This document shows, piece after piece, positions 7,890-16,632 of a stretch of DNA of 64,000 nt (position 1 is its first letter; each line of letters begins with the position of its first letter). The stretch comes from DASSUW01 sp963740605 (lineage in GTDB: Bacteria > Actinomycetota > Thermoleophilia > Solirubrobacterales > Solirubrobacteraceae). The notes under the pieces are model-generated. The model made no database searches. It was not told the origin of the DNA and saw only the letters and a program-made list of their open reading frames with translations. Position numbers and translations under genes: made by a program. The DNA lies in the NCBI GenBank assembly GCA_963740605.1, contig CAVUFC010000021.1, positions 186,001 to 250,000 of the forward strand, read 5' to 3'.

Positions 7890-8357
7890 TCAGGCGCCCG
7901 CGTGCTCCACGCGGGCGTCGATCGTTAAAGCCCCGCGCGCGCGAGCGACCGACACGCGGTGGTGGCCGTCGCGGATCGCGTAGCCGTCGCCGACCGGGAC
8001 GACGGAGATCGGGGGGAGCGGTGTGCCCTGATGCTCGGCGAGCCAGATGCGCTGCCAGCGCGTCCGGGCGATCGGAGCCGGCCGGAAGTCGCCGTCGAAC
8101 TGCGTGGCGCGGCTCGGCTCGACCGTGCCCGTGATGGCGGCGACAGGGATCTCGACCACCTCGCGGCCCGGAGGATGACGGCGCGCCCGCACGCACCGCT
8201 CGTCGATGACGTCAAGCCGGCGCGCGCGCCGCGTCAGCGCCGCACGGCGGCGGCCGCGGGCAGCCCGGTCGAACGCCCGCTCTGCGTCGATCTGGGGAGA
8301 GCCGGTGAGGAGCATGCCTCCATACTGCGCCAGAACCGGCCCCCTTACATCGGGCAC
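7890..8357 (-). CDS. ParB-like (ParBc/sulfiredoxin-fold) protein
   Basis: 155 residues from a GTG start; an ATG fourteen codons in is an alternative. The C-terminal half carries the ParB-type signature, a conserved IPVAAITG strand and then RDGHHRVSVARARG, which in ParB-fold proteins lines the nucleotide pocket. The N-terminal part is Arg-rich. No helix-turn-helix DNA-binding domain of a plasmid ParB is present, so this is a stand-alone ParBc-domain protein of unknown role rather than a chromosome-partition protein. It diverges from the next gene across about 64 bases. Confidence 0.6.
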   Translation of the reverse strand: MPDVRGPVLAQYGGMLLTGSPQIDAERAFDRAARGRRRAALTRRARRLDVIDERCVRARRHPPGREVVEIPVAAITGTVEPSRATQFDGDFRPAPIARTRWQRIWLAEHQGTPLPPISVVPVGDGYAIRDGHHRVSVARARGALTIDARVEHAGA

Positions 8358-8421
8358 TCAGGCCGACCTCAGGCGGCTTGGCCCTTACCTGGAGTCGAGC
8401 ACCCCTTACAGTGGGAGGGGC

Positions 8422-8874
8422 GTGAGTGATTCGCCGGTGCAGCGTCTCCTGACGGAGAAGATGGAGGACCCCCGCAGCCAGGGCCGCCCGATCTCCGACC
8501 GTGCACGCCAGTCCCAGCGCTCGCTCGAGGCGTACCTGCGTGCCGGCCTCCGGCCGCGCTGGATGGAGCGCCTGATCGAGATCGAGCGCGGCACCAAGCG
8601 CGAGCTACGGCGGCTGGAGACCGCCTACGCGGCGCTCCGCGAGGAGTGCGGCGAGGACGCAGGGATGTTCGCGCACCGCTGGGAGGCGACCGCACGCGCG
8701 TGGAGGTTCGAGGACCTCAACGAGCTCATCCGCACCCACAACGAGTGGTATCCCGTCGAGCGTGACCTCCCGATGGACCTGCGCACGCGCGACTACGTGC
8801 TCATCAACGGGCGCTCATATCGCCGCCGCGAGCTCGGCCGTGACTGGGTGCTCGAGCAGTTCCCCGCGCGTTAG
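8422..8874 (+). CDS. conserved hypothetical protein
   Basis: 150 residues if started at GTG 8422, which has a good purine-rich site (GGGAGGGG) just upstream; codons further upstream look non-coding. The protein is soluble and rich in Arg and Glu, with a helical middle section. The C-terminal RTRDYVLINGRSYRRRELGRDWVLEQFP looks like a compact beta-containing domain. No known domain was recognised. It is divergent from the ParB-like gene. Confidence 0.6.
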   Translation: MSDSPVQRLLTEKMEDPRSQGRPISDRARQSQRSLEAYLRAGLRPRWMERLIEIERGTKRELRRLETAYAALREECGEDAGMFAHRWEATARAWRFEDLNELIRTHNEWYPVERDLPMDLRTRDYVLINGRSYRRRELGRDWVLEQFPAR

Positions 8875-8927
8875 GAGCTGTTGCCGGGCGTTAGCGGGCC
8901 CGCCCGCCGGGCGCGCGCGCTGGGACC

Positions 8928-10328
8928 GTGGGCCGCGTGCCCGTCGCCGGCGCGCTCCTGCTCGCCACCGTGGTCTCGGTGCTGCTCCGGACCGGCGACC
9001 TGCATGCCGGCTTCTGGATCGACGAGGGGATTGCCGTCGGCATCGCCGAGCACGGCTTCACGGAGATCCCCGGGCTCCTGCGGGAGGACGGGTCACCGCC
9101 GCTCTACTACCTGTTGCTCCACGGCTGGCTCGCGCTGACCGGCGACGGCGAGCCCGCGGCGCGCTCCCTGTCGCTGCTCTTCGCCGCCGTGCTGGTGCCG
9201 GTGTCGTGGTGGGCAGGGAACGCGATCGCGGGGCGCCGGGCGGGTGTCGCGGCGATGGCGATCGCCGCGAGCTGCCCGCTGCTCGGCTACTACGCGCAGG
9301 AGGCGCGCATGTACACGCTGGTCGCGCTGCTGTCGCTGGTCGCGGCCGCGGCGTTCGTCCTCGCCTTCCTGCAGGCGCGCCGGCGCCACCTCGTGACACT
9401 CGGCGTCGCGACGGTACTGCTGCTGTACACGCACAACTGGGGCCTCTTCCTCGCCGCAGCGATGACCATCGCGTGGGTGGGGTTGTGGCGCCGCCGGCGA
9501 GTGGACCCGCGCGACGGCGCGCTCGTCGCGGTCGCCGTGGCCATCGCGTACGCGCCGTGGCTGCCGACCCTGGCGTTCCAGCTGCGGCACACGGGAGCGC
9601 CGTGGTCGTCGGCGCCGTCGCTGCTCGTCCTCGGCGCGCTCCTCGCACCGGTCCTGATCGCTGCCCGCACGACCGCTGAGCCCGCGCGGCTGATGGCGCG
9701 CGTCGCGGCGATCGGCGTCGTGCTCGGCTGGGCCGCCGCGCAGGTCGAGCCCTCGTGGTCGGGTCGCTACCTGCTGGTGCTCTACGGACCTGCGGTGCTC
9801 GCGATCGCGCGGCGACCGGCGTGGGTCGTCCCGGCGGCGGTCGGCCTGCTCCTGATCCCGCTGCCGGCGAAGAGCAACGCGCGTGCCGTCGCGGTCAGCG
9901 CCGGCATCGGCCTCCGCCCCGGGGACGTCGTGATCTCCACGCAGCCGGAACAGGTCCCCGTGCTCGAGCGCTACCTGCCGGCCGGCCTCGTGTACGTGAC
10001 GCCACTCGGCTCGCCCGCGGACCCGTCGGTCATGGACTGGCGGAGCGCCCTTCCGCGCCTGCGAGCCGGTCCGACGCCGCGCATCGACCTCCGGCCGGGG
10101 CGCCGGATCGTGCTCGTCACGCCGGTCGCGGTCCGCTCGCGCGCGCCGTGGGGGCGGGAGGTCCGTCGCCGCACGCGCGAATGGCGCGCGACCCTGCGCG
10201 CCGACCCGCGGCTGTGCCGTGTCGGCGCGACCTCGCGTCCCGACCCGCGGCGCTTCCGCAGCACCGTCCGCGCCGAGATCTTCACGGCCGTAGAGTCCCG
10301 CCCATGCGAGGACGGGTCGCCCTGGTGA
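8928..10328 (+). CDS. GT39-type (GT-C) membrane glycosyltransferase
   Basis: 466 residues with about ten hydrophobic helices over the first 330 residues. Residues 30-34 (WIDEG) carry the acidic pair expected on the first extracytoplasmic loop of GT-C enzymes. The following DGSPPLYY and YYAQEARMY motifs are typical of the PMT/ArnT-like superfamily. Such proteins transfer sugar from a polyprenyl-phosphate donor on the outer face of the membrane. The C-terminal 100 residues are soluble and Arg-rich. It overlaps the next gene by 25 bases. Confidence 0.8.
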   Translation: MGRVPVAGALLLATVVSVLLRTGDLHAGFWIDEGIAVGIAEHGFTEIPGLLREDGSPPLYYLLLHGWLALTGDGEPAARSLSLLFAAVLVPVSWWAGNAIAGRRAGVAAMAIAASCPLLGYYAQEARMYTLVALLSLVAAAAFVLAFLQARRRHLVTLGVATVLLLYTHNWGLFLAAAMTIAWVGLWRRRRVDPRDGALVAVAVAIAYAPWLPTLAFQLRHTGAPWSSAPSLLVLGALLAPVLIAARTTAEPARLMARVAAIGVVLGWAAAQVEPSWSGRYLLVLYGPAVLAIARRPAWVVPAAVGLLLIPLPAKSNARAVAVSAGIGLRPGDVVISTQPEQVPVLERYLPAGLVYVTPLGSPADPSVMDWRSALPRLRAGPTPRIDLRPGRRIVLVTPVAVRSRAPWGREVRRRTREWRATLRADPRLCRVGATSRPDPRRFRSTVRAEIFTAVESRPCEDGSPW

Positions 10329-11002
10329 CCGGCGGCAGTGGCGGGATCGGCGCCGCGCTGACCGCGCGGCTGCGCGCGGCAGGCGCGACCGTCGCCGTGC
10401 ACTACGCCGAGAACCGCGCCGCCGCTGAGCAGACCGGCGCGCCGATCTTCCGGGCCGACCTGCGCGACCCGGCGGCGCCTGAGACGCTCGTGGACGCGGT
10501 CGAGGCCGCGCTCGGGCCGATCGACGTGCTCGCCGCCAACGCCGGCCTCAGCCGCCCAGCGTCGTACGAGGACGTCGACGGCGCCGCGTTCGACGAGACG
10601 CTCGCCGTCAACCTGCGCGCGCCGTTCCTGCTCGCCCGCCGGGTGCTGCCGGGCATGCGCGAGCGCGGGTTCGGGCGCGTGCTCTTCACGTCGAGCGTCG
10701 CGGGCCTGACCGGTGGGATCATCGGCCCGCACTACGCGGCGTCCAAGGCGGGCCTGCACGGCCTCACGCATCACCTCGCCTCGCGCGTGGCCGCCGACGG
10801 CGTGACCGTCAACGCGATCGCCCCGGCCCTGATCGCCGAGACCGCGATGCTCCCCGGCGACCCGGGCGAGCTCGCCGCCCGCGTGCCGGTCAAGCGGCTC
10901 GGCACGCCTGCCGAGGTCGCCGACCTCATGCTCGCGATCCTCGAGAATGGCTACTTGACCAACCAGGTGATCTCGATCGACGGAGGGATATACCCGGGAT
11001 GA
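10304..11002 (+). CDS. SDR family oxidoreductase, FabG-like
   Basis: 232 residues of a classical short-chain dehydrogenase. The TGGSGGIG cofactor motif is at residues 9-16, NAG at 79-81, the catalytic Ser at 130-131, and Tyr144/Lys148 lie in YAASK. The sequence closely resembles 3-oxoacyl-ACP reductases, which use NADPH. The start is ATG 10304, which lies inside the end of the glycosyltransferase gene. A strong terminator-like hairpin follows the stop. The true substrate could be a sugar or an acyl chain. Confidence 0.85.
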   Translation: MRGRVALVTGGSGGIGAALTARLRAAGATVAVHYAENRAAAEQTGAPIFRADLRDPAAPETLVDAVEAALGPIDVLAANAGLSRPASYEDVDGAAFDETLAVNLRAPFLLARRVLPGMRERGFGRVLFTSSVAGLTGGIIGPHYAASKAGLHGLTHHLASRVAADGVTVNAIAPALIAETAMLPGDPGELAARVPVKRLGTPAEVADLMLAILENGYLTNQVISIDGGIYPG

Positions 11003-11031
11003 GTCAGATCTGGGGATTGCTGGTGGTGAAA

Positions 11032-11067
11032 AACGAGGGGCGGCCGGTAGACCGGCCGCCCCTCGTT
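11032..11067. terminator. 16-bp perfect hairpin after the SDR gene
   Basis: Perfect 16-bp arms at 11032-11047 and 11052-11067 with a four-base loop, preceded by a run of five A and followed by GTTCGTT. It is a strong candidate transcription terminator for the 8928-11002 operon and could work in both directions. Confidence 0.8.
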
Positions 11068-11068
11068 C

Positions 11069-11455
11069 GTTCCCTCCGTTGACCCGCGAGCGTCAGTTAA
11101 GTGCCGGTTCTGCACCGGCGAGGCAAGCCGGAGGCGGTTCGGGCGTACGGACCGTGGCTCCGGCGTGGCTTGCGTCAACGCCCTCTCTCCTCGGGCGGAC
11201 AGCACGGTAACGAGCCTTGAGCGGTCCCACCATCCCCCGGAAGTGGTAACTGCGATAGACCGATATTTGGACGGTTGTTCGACTTCTGAAATGGGGTCAC
11301 GACTCTAGTTTGGAACCTGTCGAAACCTGTGCCCCGGGGGAACGGACTCGAGGGAACGCCGGACCGGTCACGGACGACCGTCGGCACAAGAAGGAGGGGA
11401 CGCAAGGATGGCGCGGGGCCCGCCGCACCGGAAGCGTCGGCGGGTTCCGATCGCC
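11069..11455. other. gene-free stretch with two stem-loops
   Basis: No convincing reading frame on either strand. It holds a perfect 6-bp hairpin (GCCGGT/ACCGGC, 11103-11119), directly followed by a larger imperfect stem-loop (11123-11173, GCAAGCC/GGCTTGC with an inner CCGGAG/CTCCGG). Around 11240-11320 it contains a stretch richer in A and T than its surroundings. It separates two convergent genes. It could encode a structured RNA or be the decayed end of the neighbouring glycosyltransferase region. Confidence 0.4.
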
Positions 11456-12261
11456 TCAGTACGCCGGTGGGGGCGGTTGGCTGGCCCGGTCGGCGACCTC
11501 GACCACCCATGGCGGGCGAGCGGCGTGGGCCAGGCTCGTCGTCGTGGAGGAGCCCGACCCGAAGGTACGCCCGGCCCGCTTGGCATCGGCTCCGTAGCGT
11601 CGCTGGAGCTCGCGCAGCTCCTCGCGCGCGACTGGCGCGTCTGCGAGCGCGCGGGCCGCGACCGTCGGCGTCGATGACATTGACGCAGTGCCGGCACGGC
11701 TCCAGCGGATCCACAGGTCCCAGGGCGCGAGCGCGTCGAGCCACTCGTCGAACCCACCGGCGCGCTCCCACAGGTCGCGTCGATGCGATGACGCTCGACG
11801 GCGTGCCGATCACGTCCTCGCTCAGCAGATCGGCCTGAAGCTCGCTGGGGCGCGGTACCGAGCGGTATCCGACGATCTGGCGGCGCTGGTCGATGATCCA
11901 CGAGGCGCAGTACGCGAAATCAGCGTCGCCGAGCTTCGTGCAGCATCGTCGCCAAGTGACCGGGCGCCCACAGGTCGGAGTCGTCGAGAAAGGCCAGCCA
12001 GCGTCCGCGTGCGGCGCGCACTCCGCGATTGCGCGCGAGCGCGGCACTGCTCTGGGTGCCTGCGGTGACCGTGACACGAGCGTCGGCGAGCAGCCGCTCG
12101 ACGTCCGTGGGCGCGGCGGAACCGGCTGAGCAGTCGACGACGACGACTTCGACCGGCACGTCTTCCTGGGCCAAAGCGCATGTAAGGCAGTCGGCCGCCG
12201 CCGGCCAATCGCCGCTCAAGGCGACAACGACGCTTACGTCTATTCGGAGCTCCTCTCGCAC
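11456..12261 (-). pseudogene. GT2 glycosyltransferase, two frameshifts
   Basis: Reading from GTG 12261, the first 113 residues are a GT-A family 2 domain: an SVVVALSGDW start, VVVVDCSAG, then ARGRWLAFLDDSDLW with the DxD-like metal site. The frame breaks near 11927. The homology resumes one base over (DADFAYCASWIIDQ) and breaks again near 11780 before GGFDEWLDALAPWDLW, which leads into the final 80 residues. Each break is repaired by removing one base. It is therefore a pseudogene or carries sequence errors. It sits alone before a secreted-protein gene on the other strand. Confidence 0.65.
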
Positions 12262-12450
12262 GTCACTGTCCGATACGCGCCCTCCGAGCGCGCCGAGATG
12301 TTGCCAGCTTCTAGCGGGCGTCGCGTCAGTTGATCCTTCTGCGGGTACTCATCGAAACGGCTGAACGGTGCGCCGCGCTACCCGGCGCACGGAGCGCGTC
12401 GTCAGCCGATCGCTCTCATCTCCCCGGCCCCAACTGCCGATTCGAAGCTC

Positions 12451-13224
12451 ATGACCCATCGTCTGCTCTCCGCACGTTGCTTCGTGCTCCTCGCTGCCCT
12501 CATGCTCTTTGCAACCGTCGCCCCGTCAAGCGCCAAGGCCGACCTTGCTTCCGACGCCCTGCTCGCGTCGGACATGACCACGCCCCACGAGGTTCGCCCA
12601 CATGGTGTCCCCACCTACTGGAGCTGGGCTAAGGCTCCCTTCGTCCGGCTCGGCGCCGCTCCGTCTGCGTTCAAGGCGTTCACTGGCTGGGGCCAGGTCT
12701 ACACGTGCGCCGGGTCGGCATACGATCCTGACGACATCATCGAGATGAGCGACATGCAGACGTGGATGCTCCGCAACGGCGTCTGGACGCGCGTGCAGTA
12801 CGACTCCAACTTGAGCGGCTCGGCGTTCCACGAGGACTTCACGGGTTCCGCGGCGGCGCCGTACGTCGTCTCGCGCGGCGCCACCGGGACGAAGATCCGC
12901 ATGCGCGACGGTTACAACTTCCACTTCTGGCCGGCGGCCGGCCGCGCGCCGTGGAGCCCGAGCGTCATGAGCATCGTCGTGATGGTCAAGGCCCGACTGA
13001 TCGGCCAAGGGGCGCGAGCAGGCTGCGTCGGTCTGAGCGTCGGCGGCGACTACTGGCGCACGCTCAGCGGTGGCACCAACACCTCCACGGATGTCACCGG
13101 TGCCGCGGTGGGCCGGTTCAAGCGCGTCGACGGCCAGTGGCGCGTGTTTAGCATGACGATCACGCCCGAGGCGCTCGCGTCCAGCCCGCTGACCGTGCCG
13201 TTTGCTGCGACCGCGATGCGATGA
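12451..13224 (+). CDS. secreted protein of unknown family (paralogue A)
   Basis: 257 residues with an N-terminal signal peptide (hydrophobic core about residues 9-25, Ala-rich cleavage region near 29). The mature part is Trp- and Tyr-rich and shares many blocks with the protein at 30730: SDMTT-HE-RPHGVP-YW-WAK, WGQ-Y-CAGS-YD, GYNFHFWP, GCV-LSVG-DYWR and GRFKRV. No enzyme family was recognised. Two conserved cysteines could form a disulfide. Its place among polysaccharide genes suggests a cell-envelope or matrix role, which is inference. Confidence 0.75.
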   Translation: MTHRLLSARCFVLLAALMLFATVAPSSAKADLASDALLASDMTTPHEVRPHGVPTYWSWAKAPFVRLGAAPSAFKAFTGWGQVYTCAGSAYDPDDIIEMSDMQTWMLRNGVWTRVQYDSNLSGSAFHEDFTGSAAAPYVVSRGATGTKIRMRDGYNFHFWPAAGRAPWSPSVMSIVVMVKARLIGQGARAGCVGLSVGGDYWRTLSGGTNTSTDVTGAAVGRFKRVDGQWRVFSMTITPEALASSPLTVPFAATAMR

Positions 13225-13234
13225 CTGCGCCACG

Positions 13235-14725
13235 TCAACAGCCGCGACGGGCGAACACGATCCCGATCGTACGAAGCATGATCTTGATGTCGCCCCACAG
13301 GGACCAGTTCGCGACGTAGAGGTAGTCGATCGTGACCATCTCGGAAAGCGGTATGCGAGCCGAGCCGAGAACCTGCCACGGGCCGGTCATCCCTGGCGTC
13401 AAGTGGAGCCGCCGACGATGCCATCCGTGGATCTGTGCGTCCTCCTCGGGCACGAGCGGCCGGGGGCCTACCAATCCCATCTCACCGCGCAGCACATTGA
13501 ATAACTGAGGGAGCTCGTCCATCGACGTCCGGCGCAACTGGCGGCCGATGGCCGTGATCCGCGGGTCGTCCGCGATCTTGAACAGCCCCTCTTGCTCGTT
13601 CCGGCTGCGGAGGGCGTCTTGCAGCCGCTCCGCGCCCTCGTGCATCGAGCGGTACTTGAGCATCCCGAACGGCTCCCCGCCGCGGCCGACCCGCGTCTGA
13701 CGGAAGAACACCGGTCCCGGGCTCGTGGCCTTGATCACGATGGCGATCGCGATCATCAACGGCGCAAGGAGGAAGAGCACGACCGCCGAGCCGACGATGT
13801 CGAACGTTCGCTTGATGACCACCGCGGACCGCGAAAGGCCAAATCGCGGCACGCCAAGGATCGTCAGCCCGTCGACGAAGTCGTAGGTCGCGGACGCGCC
13901 GACGACCTCGAGGACACGCGGGAGCACAGAAACCTTCAGACCAAGTGCCTTGGCCGCGTGGATGGCCTCGAGCTGCTGGTGCGGGGCGGCCGAGTCGCCG
14001 GCGATCACCACGCGATGCACGTCCCGCTGTGCCAGCTCGCGGTCGAGCGCTTCCAGCATCGGCGAGTCGCCCCCGCGCTTCGCGGCGTCGCCGTCGCCGA
14101 ACGGCACGATGCCGACGAGTTCGCTCTTGACCCCACCGGGCGCGGCGAGCTTTGCCGCCAGACGCCGGCTCTGCTCGTCGTCCCCCACGACGAGGCACCG
14201 CTCGGGTGGGAGCCGTCTCCGGACGACACGTCGGGCGATCGTCCGCCCGGTCGGAATGCAGATCGTCAGTCCTACCCAGGTCGAGGCCACCACCTGCGCT
14301 CCGATCGGGATCACGAGAATCCCGCTTTGGAGTAGATACGTGACGACGGTCGTGATCGTGGCCGCCCTGAAGAGCACGGGTGTCTCATCGAGCGTGCTCT
14401 TGTTGATCACATAGCCGTCGCGCAGGTAGAGGCCGTTCGCCGCGTTCACGACTGGCACGAGGGCGGGGAGCAGGAGCGCGGTCCAGGAGAGGTCGCGCGC
14501 TGGCAGCCACGCAAGGAGAAGCCCGGCGACGATCAGCCCGGCGGCGAGGTCGGACGCGACGATCGCGCGGCGGAAGCTTCGGTCGCGACGTTCGACGATC
14601 CGCGATGGCTCGTCTTCCGCGAGCAGCGGCGAACGCGGCGTCGCCCATTTACGGCGCAGGAAACGTCGCCGCCCGATTGGGTGCGTGTCGTGCCTGTGAG
14701 TCTGACCCTGAAGGCTGAACATCAA
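13235..14725 (-). CDS. exopolysaccharide polyprenyl glycosylphosphotransferase
   Basis: About 496 residues from a TTG, or 495 from the adjacent ATG. Four N-terminal transmembrane helices and a CoA-binding-like central domain precede a further helix. The C-terminal bacterial sugar-transferase domain contains KRTFDIVGS, TSPGPVFFRQTRVG, MLKYRSM and DELPQLFNVLRGEMGLVGPRP. The family (WcaJ/CpsE/WbaP) transfers a sugar-1-phosphate to undecaprenyl phosphate, starting the repeat unit. This gene marks the polysaccharide locus as a Wzx/Wzy-type pathway. Confidence 0.93.
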   Translation of the reverse strand: MMFSLQGQTHRHDTHPIGRRRFLRRKWATPRSPLLAEDEPSRIVERRDRSFRRAIVASDLAAGLIVAGLLLAWLPARDLSWTALLLPALVPVVNAANGLYLRDGYVINKSTLDETPVLFRAATITTVVTYLLQSGILVIPIGAQVVASTWVGLTICIPTGRTIARRVVRRRLPPERCLVVGDDEQSRRLAAKLAAPGGVKSELVGIVPFGDGDAAKRGGDSPMLEALDRELAQRDVHRVVIAGDSAAPHQQLEAIHAAKALGLKVSVLPRVLEVVGASATYDFVDGLTILGVPRFGLSRSAVVIKRTFDIVGSAVVLFLLAPLMIAIAIVIKATSPGPVFFRQTRVGRGGEPFGMLKYRSMHEGAERLQDALRSRNEQEGLFKIADDPRITAIGRQLRRTSMDELPQLFNVLRGEMGLVGPRPLVPEEDAQIHGWHRRRLHLTPGMTGPWQVLGSARIPLSEMVTIDYLYVANWSLWGDIKIMLRTIGIVFARRGC

Positions 14726-14992
14726 TCAGGAAATCTGCGCATAGGCGAACGGCCCAGTGCTCGAAACTAGAGCACGAACCCTCGCCTACACATGGCCGCC
14801 AAGTCGAACTTGGCCCTTACCCCGGTAGTCCCGCCAGGACAGGCGTTGTTCGAGGTGTCACCGTACCCCACTTGAGCGCGTGTCGCTGTGCGCCTTTGCA
14901 ACTCCTCAACATCGTTCTGGCGCGTTCAGAGTGGTGCGCCGGAGGTTGCGCTGTCGTGGTCCTTACAGTCCGGTTTCAGGGAAAGCGCGGCC
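14726..14992 (-). promoter_or_regulatory. upstream region of the glycosylphosphotransferase gene with two inverted repeats
   Basis: It separates two genes on the minus strand. It holds TGCTC-7-GAGCA (14756-14772) and the perfect CCAAGT-CGA-ACTTGG (14799-14813). They lie 30 and 75 bases before the start and are plausible operators. The remainder shows no gene. Confidence 0.35.
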
Positions 14993-15862
14993 CTACACCA
15001 TCGGTGCGGAGATCGACTCCTTGCGGCCATCAGCGTCGACGACGGCAAGCCCCATCGCGCCGAGGTCCACGCTCAACCCGACGCGCTGATCCGCACTGAT
15101 CCGGCTCCACGCCCGGAACATGTCTTCCGACCACCGGATGTCGTCGAAGACCACGACTCCGTAGGACGCGAGCGCCGGGACGATCCGCTCGAAGTAGTCG
15201 AGCGTCGCCGCGCCATCGTGGTGACCGTCGACGAACGCGTAGTCGATCGGTCCGATCTCGTCGGTGACCGGACCGAGCGTCTCCTGGAAGCGGCCGAGGC
15301 GATACGACACGCGATCGATCAGGCCGAGGTCGGCGACCGTCCGCTCGGCGACCGCCATCCGATCGGGCGACGCGTCGCAGGTGACGAGCTTTCCGCGCTG
15401 ATTCGACTCGAGCGCCGCCGCCTGATACGCCGCCGAGATGCCGACGCACGTGCCGAGCTCGAGACAGCGCTCGGGCTGCAGCTCGCGGATCAGCTTGTGG
15501 AGCAGCAGCGCCGCTGCACGGCTCTTGCTGCCCTGTCGCGAGATCGCGCCCACCATCTCGGTTTCCGTCCGATCATGGTCGCGGGGGTCACCGGTGTAGT
15601 CGGAGCGCCGCATCGTCATCGTGTCAATCGAGGCGTCGAGCTCGGCGCGCTTGGATTCGACTGCCGCGACCCAGCGCTCCTCTTCGGCCGCCAGCCGGCC
15701 GGCGTCGAGGTCGCGGAGCGCGGTGGCGATGGCGAGAGCGCTGACGTGCGATGACCGGTCAAGCTGCCGCAAGCCCTGCCTGCGGCGAGCGCGCCGGCGC
15801 AGGCTCCAGATCGCCTTGCCGGTGCCCGCGCAGCCTCGTTGGAGCACGCTGCTGGGCATCAT
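14993..15862 (-). CDS. class I SAM-dependent methyltransferase (Methyltransf_24 type)
   Basis: 289 residues. The Rossmann core begins near residue 140 with the motif I LELGTCVGISAAYQ. YAFVDGHHDGAATLDYF and VVVFDDIRW follow, the layout of catechol-O-methyltransferase-like Methyltransf_24 proteins. The ATG overlaps the TGA of the upstream methyltransferase (TGATG), so both are probably made from one message. A sugar O-methylation role in the polysaccharide pathway is likely from context but not proven. Confidence 0.82.
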   Translation of the reverse strand: MMPSSVLQRGCAGTGKAIWSLRRRARRRQGLRQLDRSSHVSALAIATALRDLDAGRLAAEEERWVAAVESKRAELDASIDTMTMRRSDYTGDPRDHDRTETEMVGAISRQGSKSRAAALLLHKLIRELQPERCLELGTCVGISAAYQAAALESNQRGKLVTCDASPDRMAVAERTVADLGLIDRVSYRLGRFQETLGPVTDEIGPIDYAFVDGHHDGAATLDYFERIVPALASYGVVVFDDIRWSEDMFRAWSRISADQRVGLSVDLGAMGLAVVDADGRKESISAPMV

Positions 15863-16590
15863 CAACCGACGACGAAGATCGGCTCGACGGAGCCCTGGAG
15901 GTTCTCGAGCCGGTGCGTGCGCACGGCGGCCGGACCGAGTTCGCTCTCCTGGCGGACGACGGTGACCGATAGGCCCGCCCGCTCGAGCCGGTCGACGTAA
16001 TCCCAGCCGTAGCGGCGAACGTGGTTGTGCTGGCCGAAACGCCGCAGCCGCTCTTCGGGGTCGGTCACGGTCAGGTCTTCGATCGTCGTGTCGACGACGA
16101 TCGGCGTCATCAGCAGCGCCCAGCCGCCCGGAGCCAACATTCGCCGGATCTCGCTCAGCGCGGCGGCGTCGTCCGGGATGTGCTCCATTACGTGATTGCA
16201 GAGGATGACGTCGAAGGAGTCGTCGTCGAGCGGCGATTCCGTCAGGTCGAAGTGCAGATCGACGCCCGGTTCGTCGAGGTCGGCCGTGACGTAGTCGGCC
16301 GCCCACGGCTCCACGAGCCGGCGGAGCGCGTCCTCTGGCGCGATGTGGAGCACGCGCGCGTCGTGGCGTCGCAGTTCGGGCCGGTGGTCGAGAAGCAACG
16401 CGACCTGGCGATGCCGCTCGAGCGAGCGGCACGTCCAGCAGCGCCGGTTCGGCGCGCCCTTGAAGGCCTCGAACCGCCGGAACGTGGATCCGCAGCAAGG
16501 GCACTTCACGCCGTGGCCGGCATAGACGGTGCGCAGCATCAGCCGCCGGGTGGCCGGCCGCTGCAGGAGAGCATCCTCGAGTCGTGCCAT
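15862..16590 (-). CDS. class I SAM-dependent methyltransferase with N-terminal zinc-ribbon-like cysteines (copy A)
   Basis: 242 residues. Residues 30-55 carry CPCC and CWTC pairs, as in a small zinc ribbon. A Methyltransf_11-like domain follows, with DVILCNHVMEHIPDD and LAPGGWALLMTP. The protein is similar across its length to the one at 32726, including the closing VEPIF. The start is ATG 16590; the longer open frame upstream lacks coding character. It is followed with overlap by a second methyltransferase gene. Confidence 0.8.
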   Translation of the reverse strand: MARLEDALLQRPATRRLMLRTVYAGHGVKCPCCGSTFRRFEAFKGAPNRRCWTCRSLERHRQVALLLDHRPELRRHDARVLHIAPEDALRRLVEPWAADYVTADLDEPGVDLHFDLTESPLDDDSFDVILCNHVMEHIPDDAAALSEIRRMLAPGGWALLMTPIVVDTTIEDLTVTDPEERLRRFGQHNHVRRYGWDYVDRLERAGLSVTVVRQESELGPAAVRTHRLENLQGSVEPIFVVG

Positions 16591-16632
16591 CGCGGCGAGG
16601 ATACCCCGGTGGTTCCGACGGGCCTGGATACC

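Noticed and set aside
7890..8357. Plasmid or chromosome partition ParB
   Set aside because: No DNA-binding helix-turn-helix, no ParA neighbour and no parS-like repeats were seen; only the small ParBc fold is present.
11069..11455. Known riboswitch class in the gene-free stretch
   Set aside because: The stem-loops did not match cobalamin, SAM, TPP or cyclic-di-GMP cores by eye, and the stretch lies between 3' ends.
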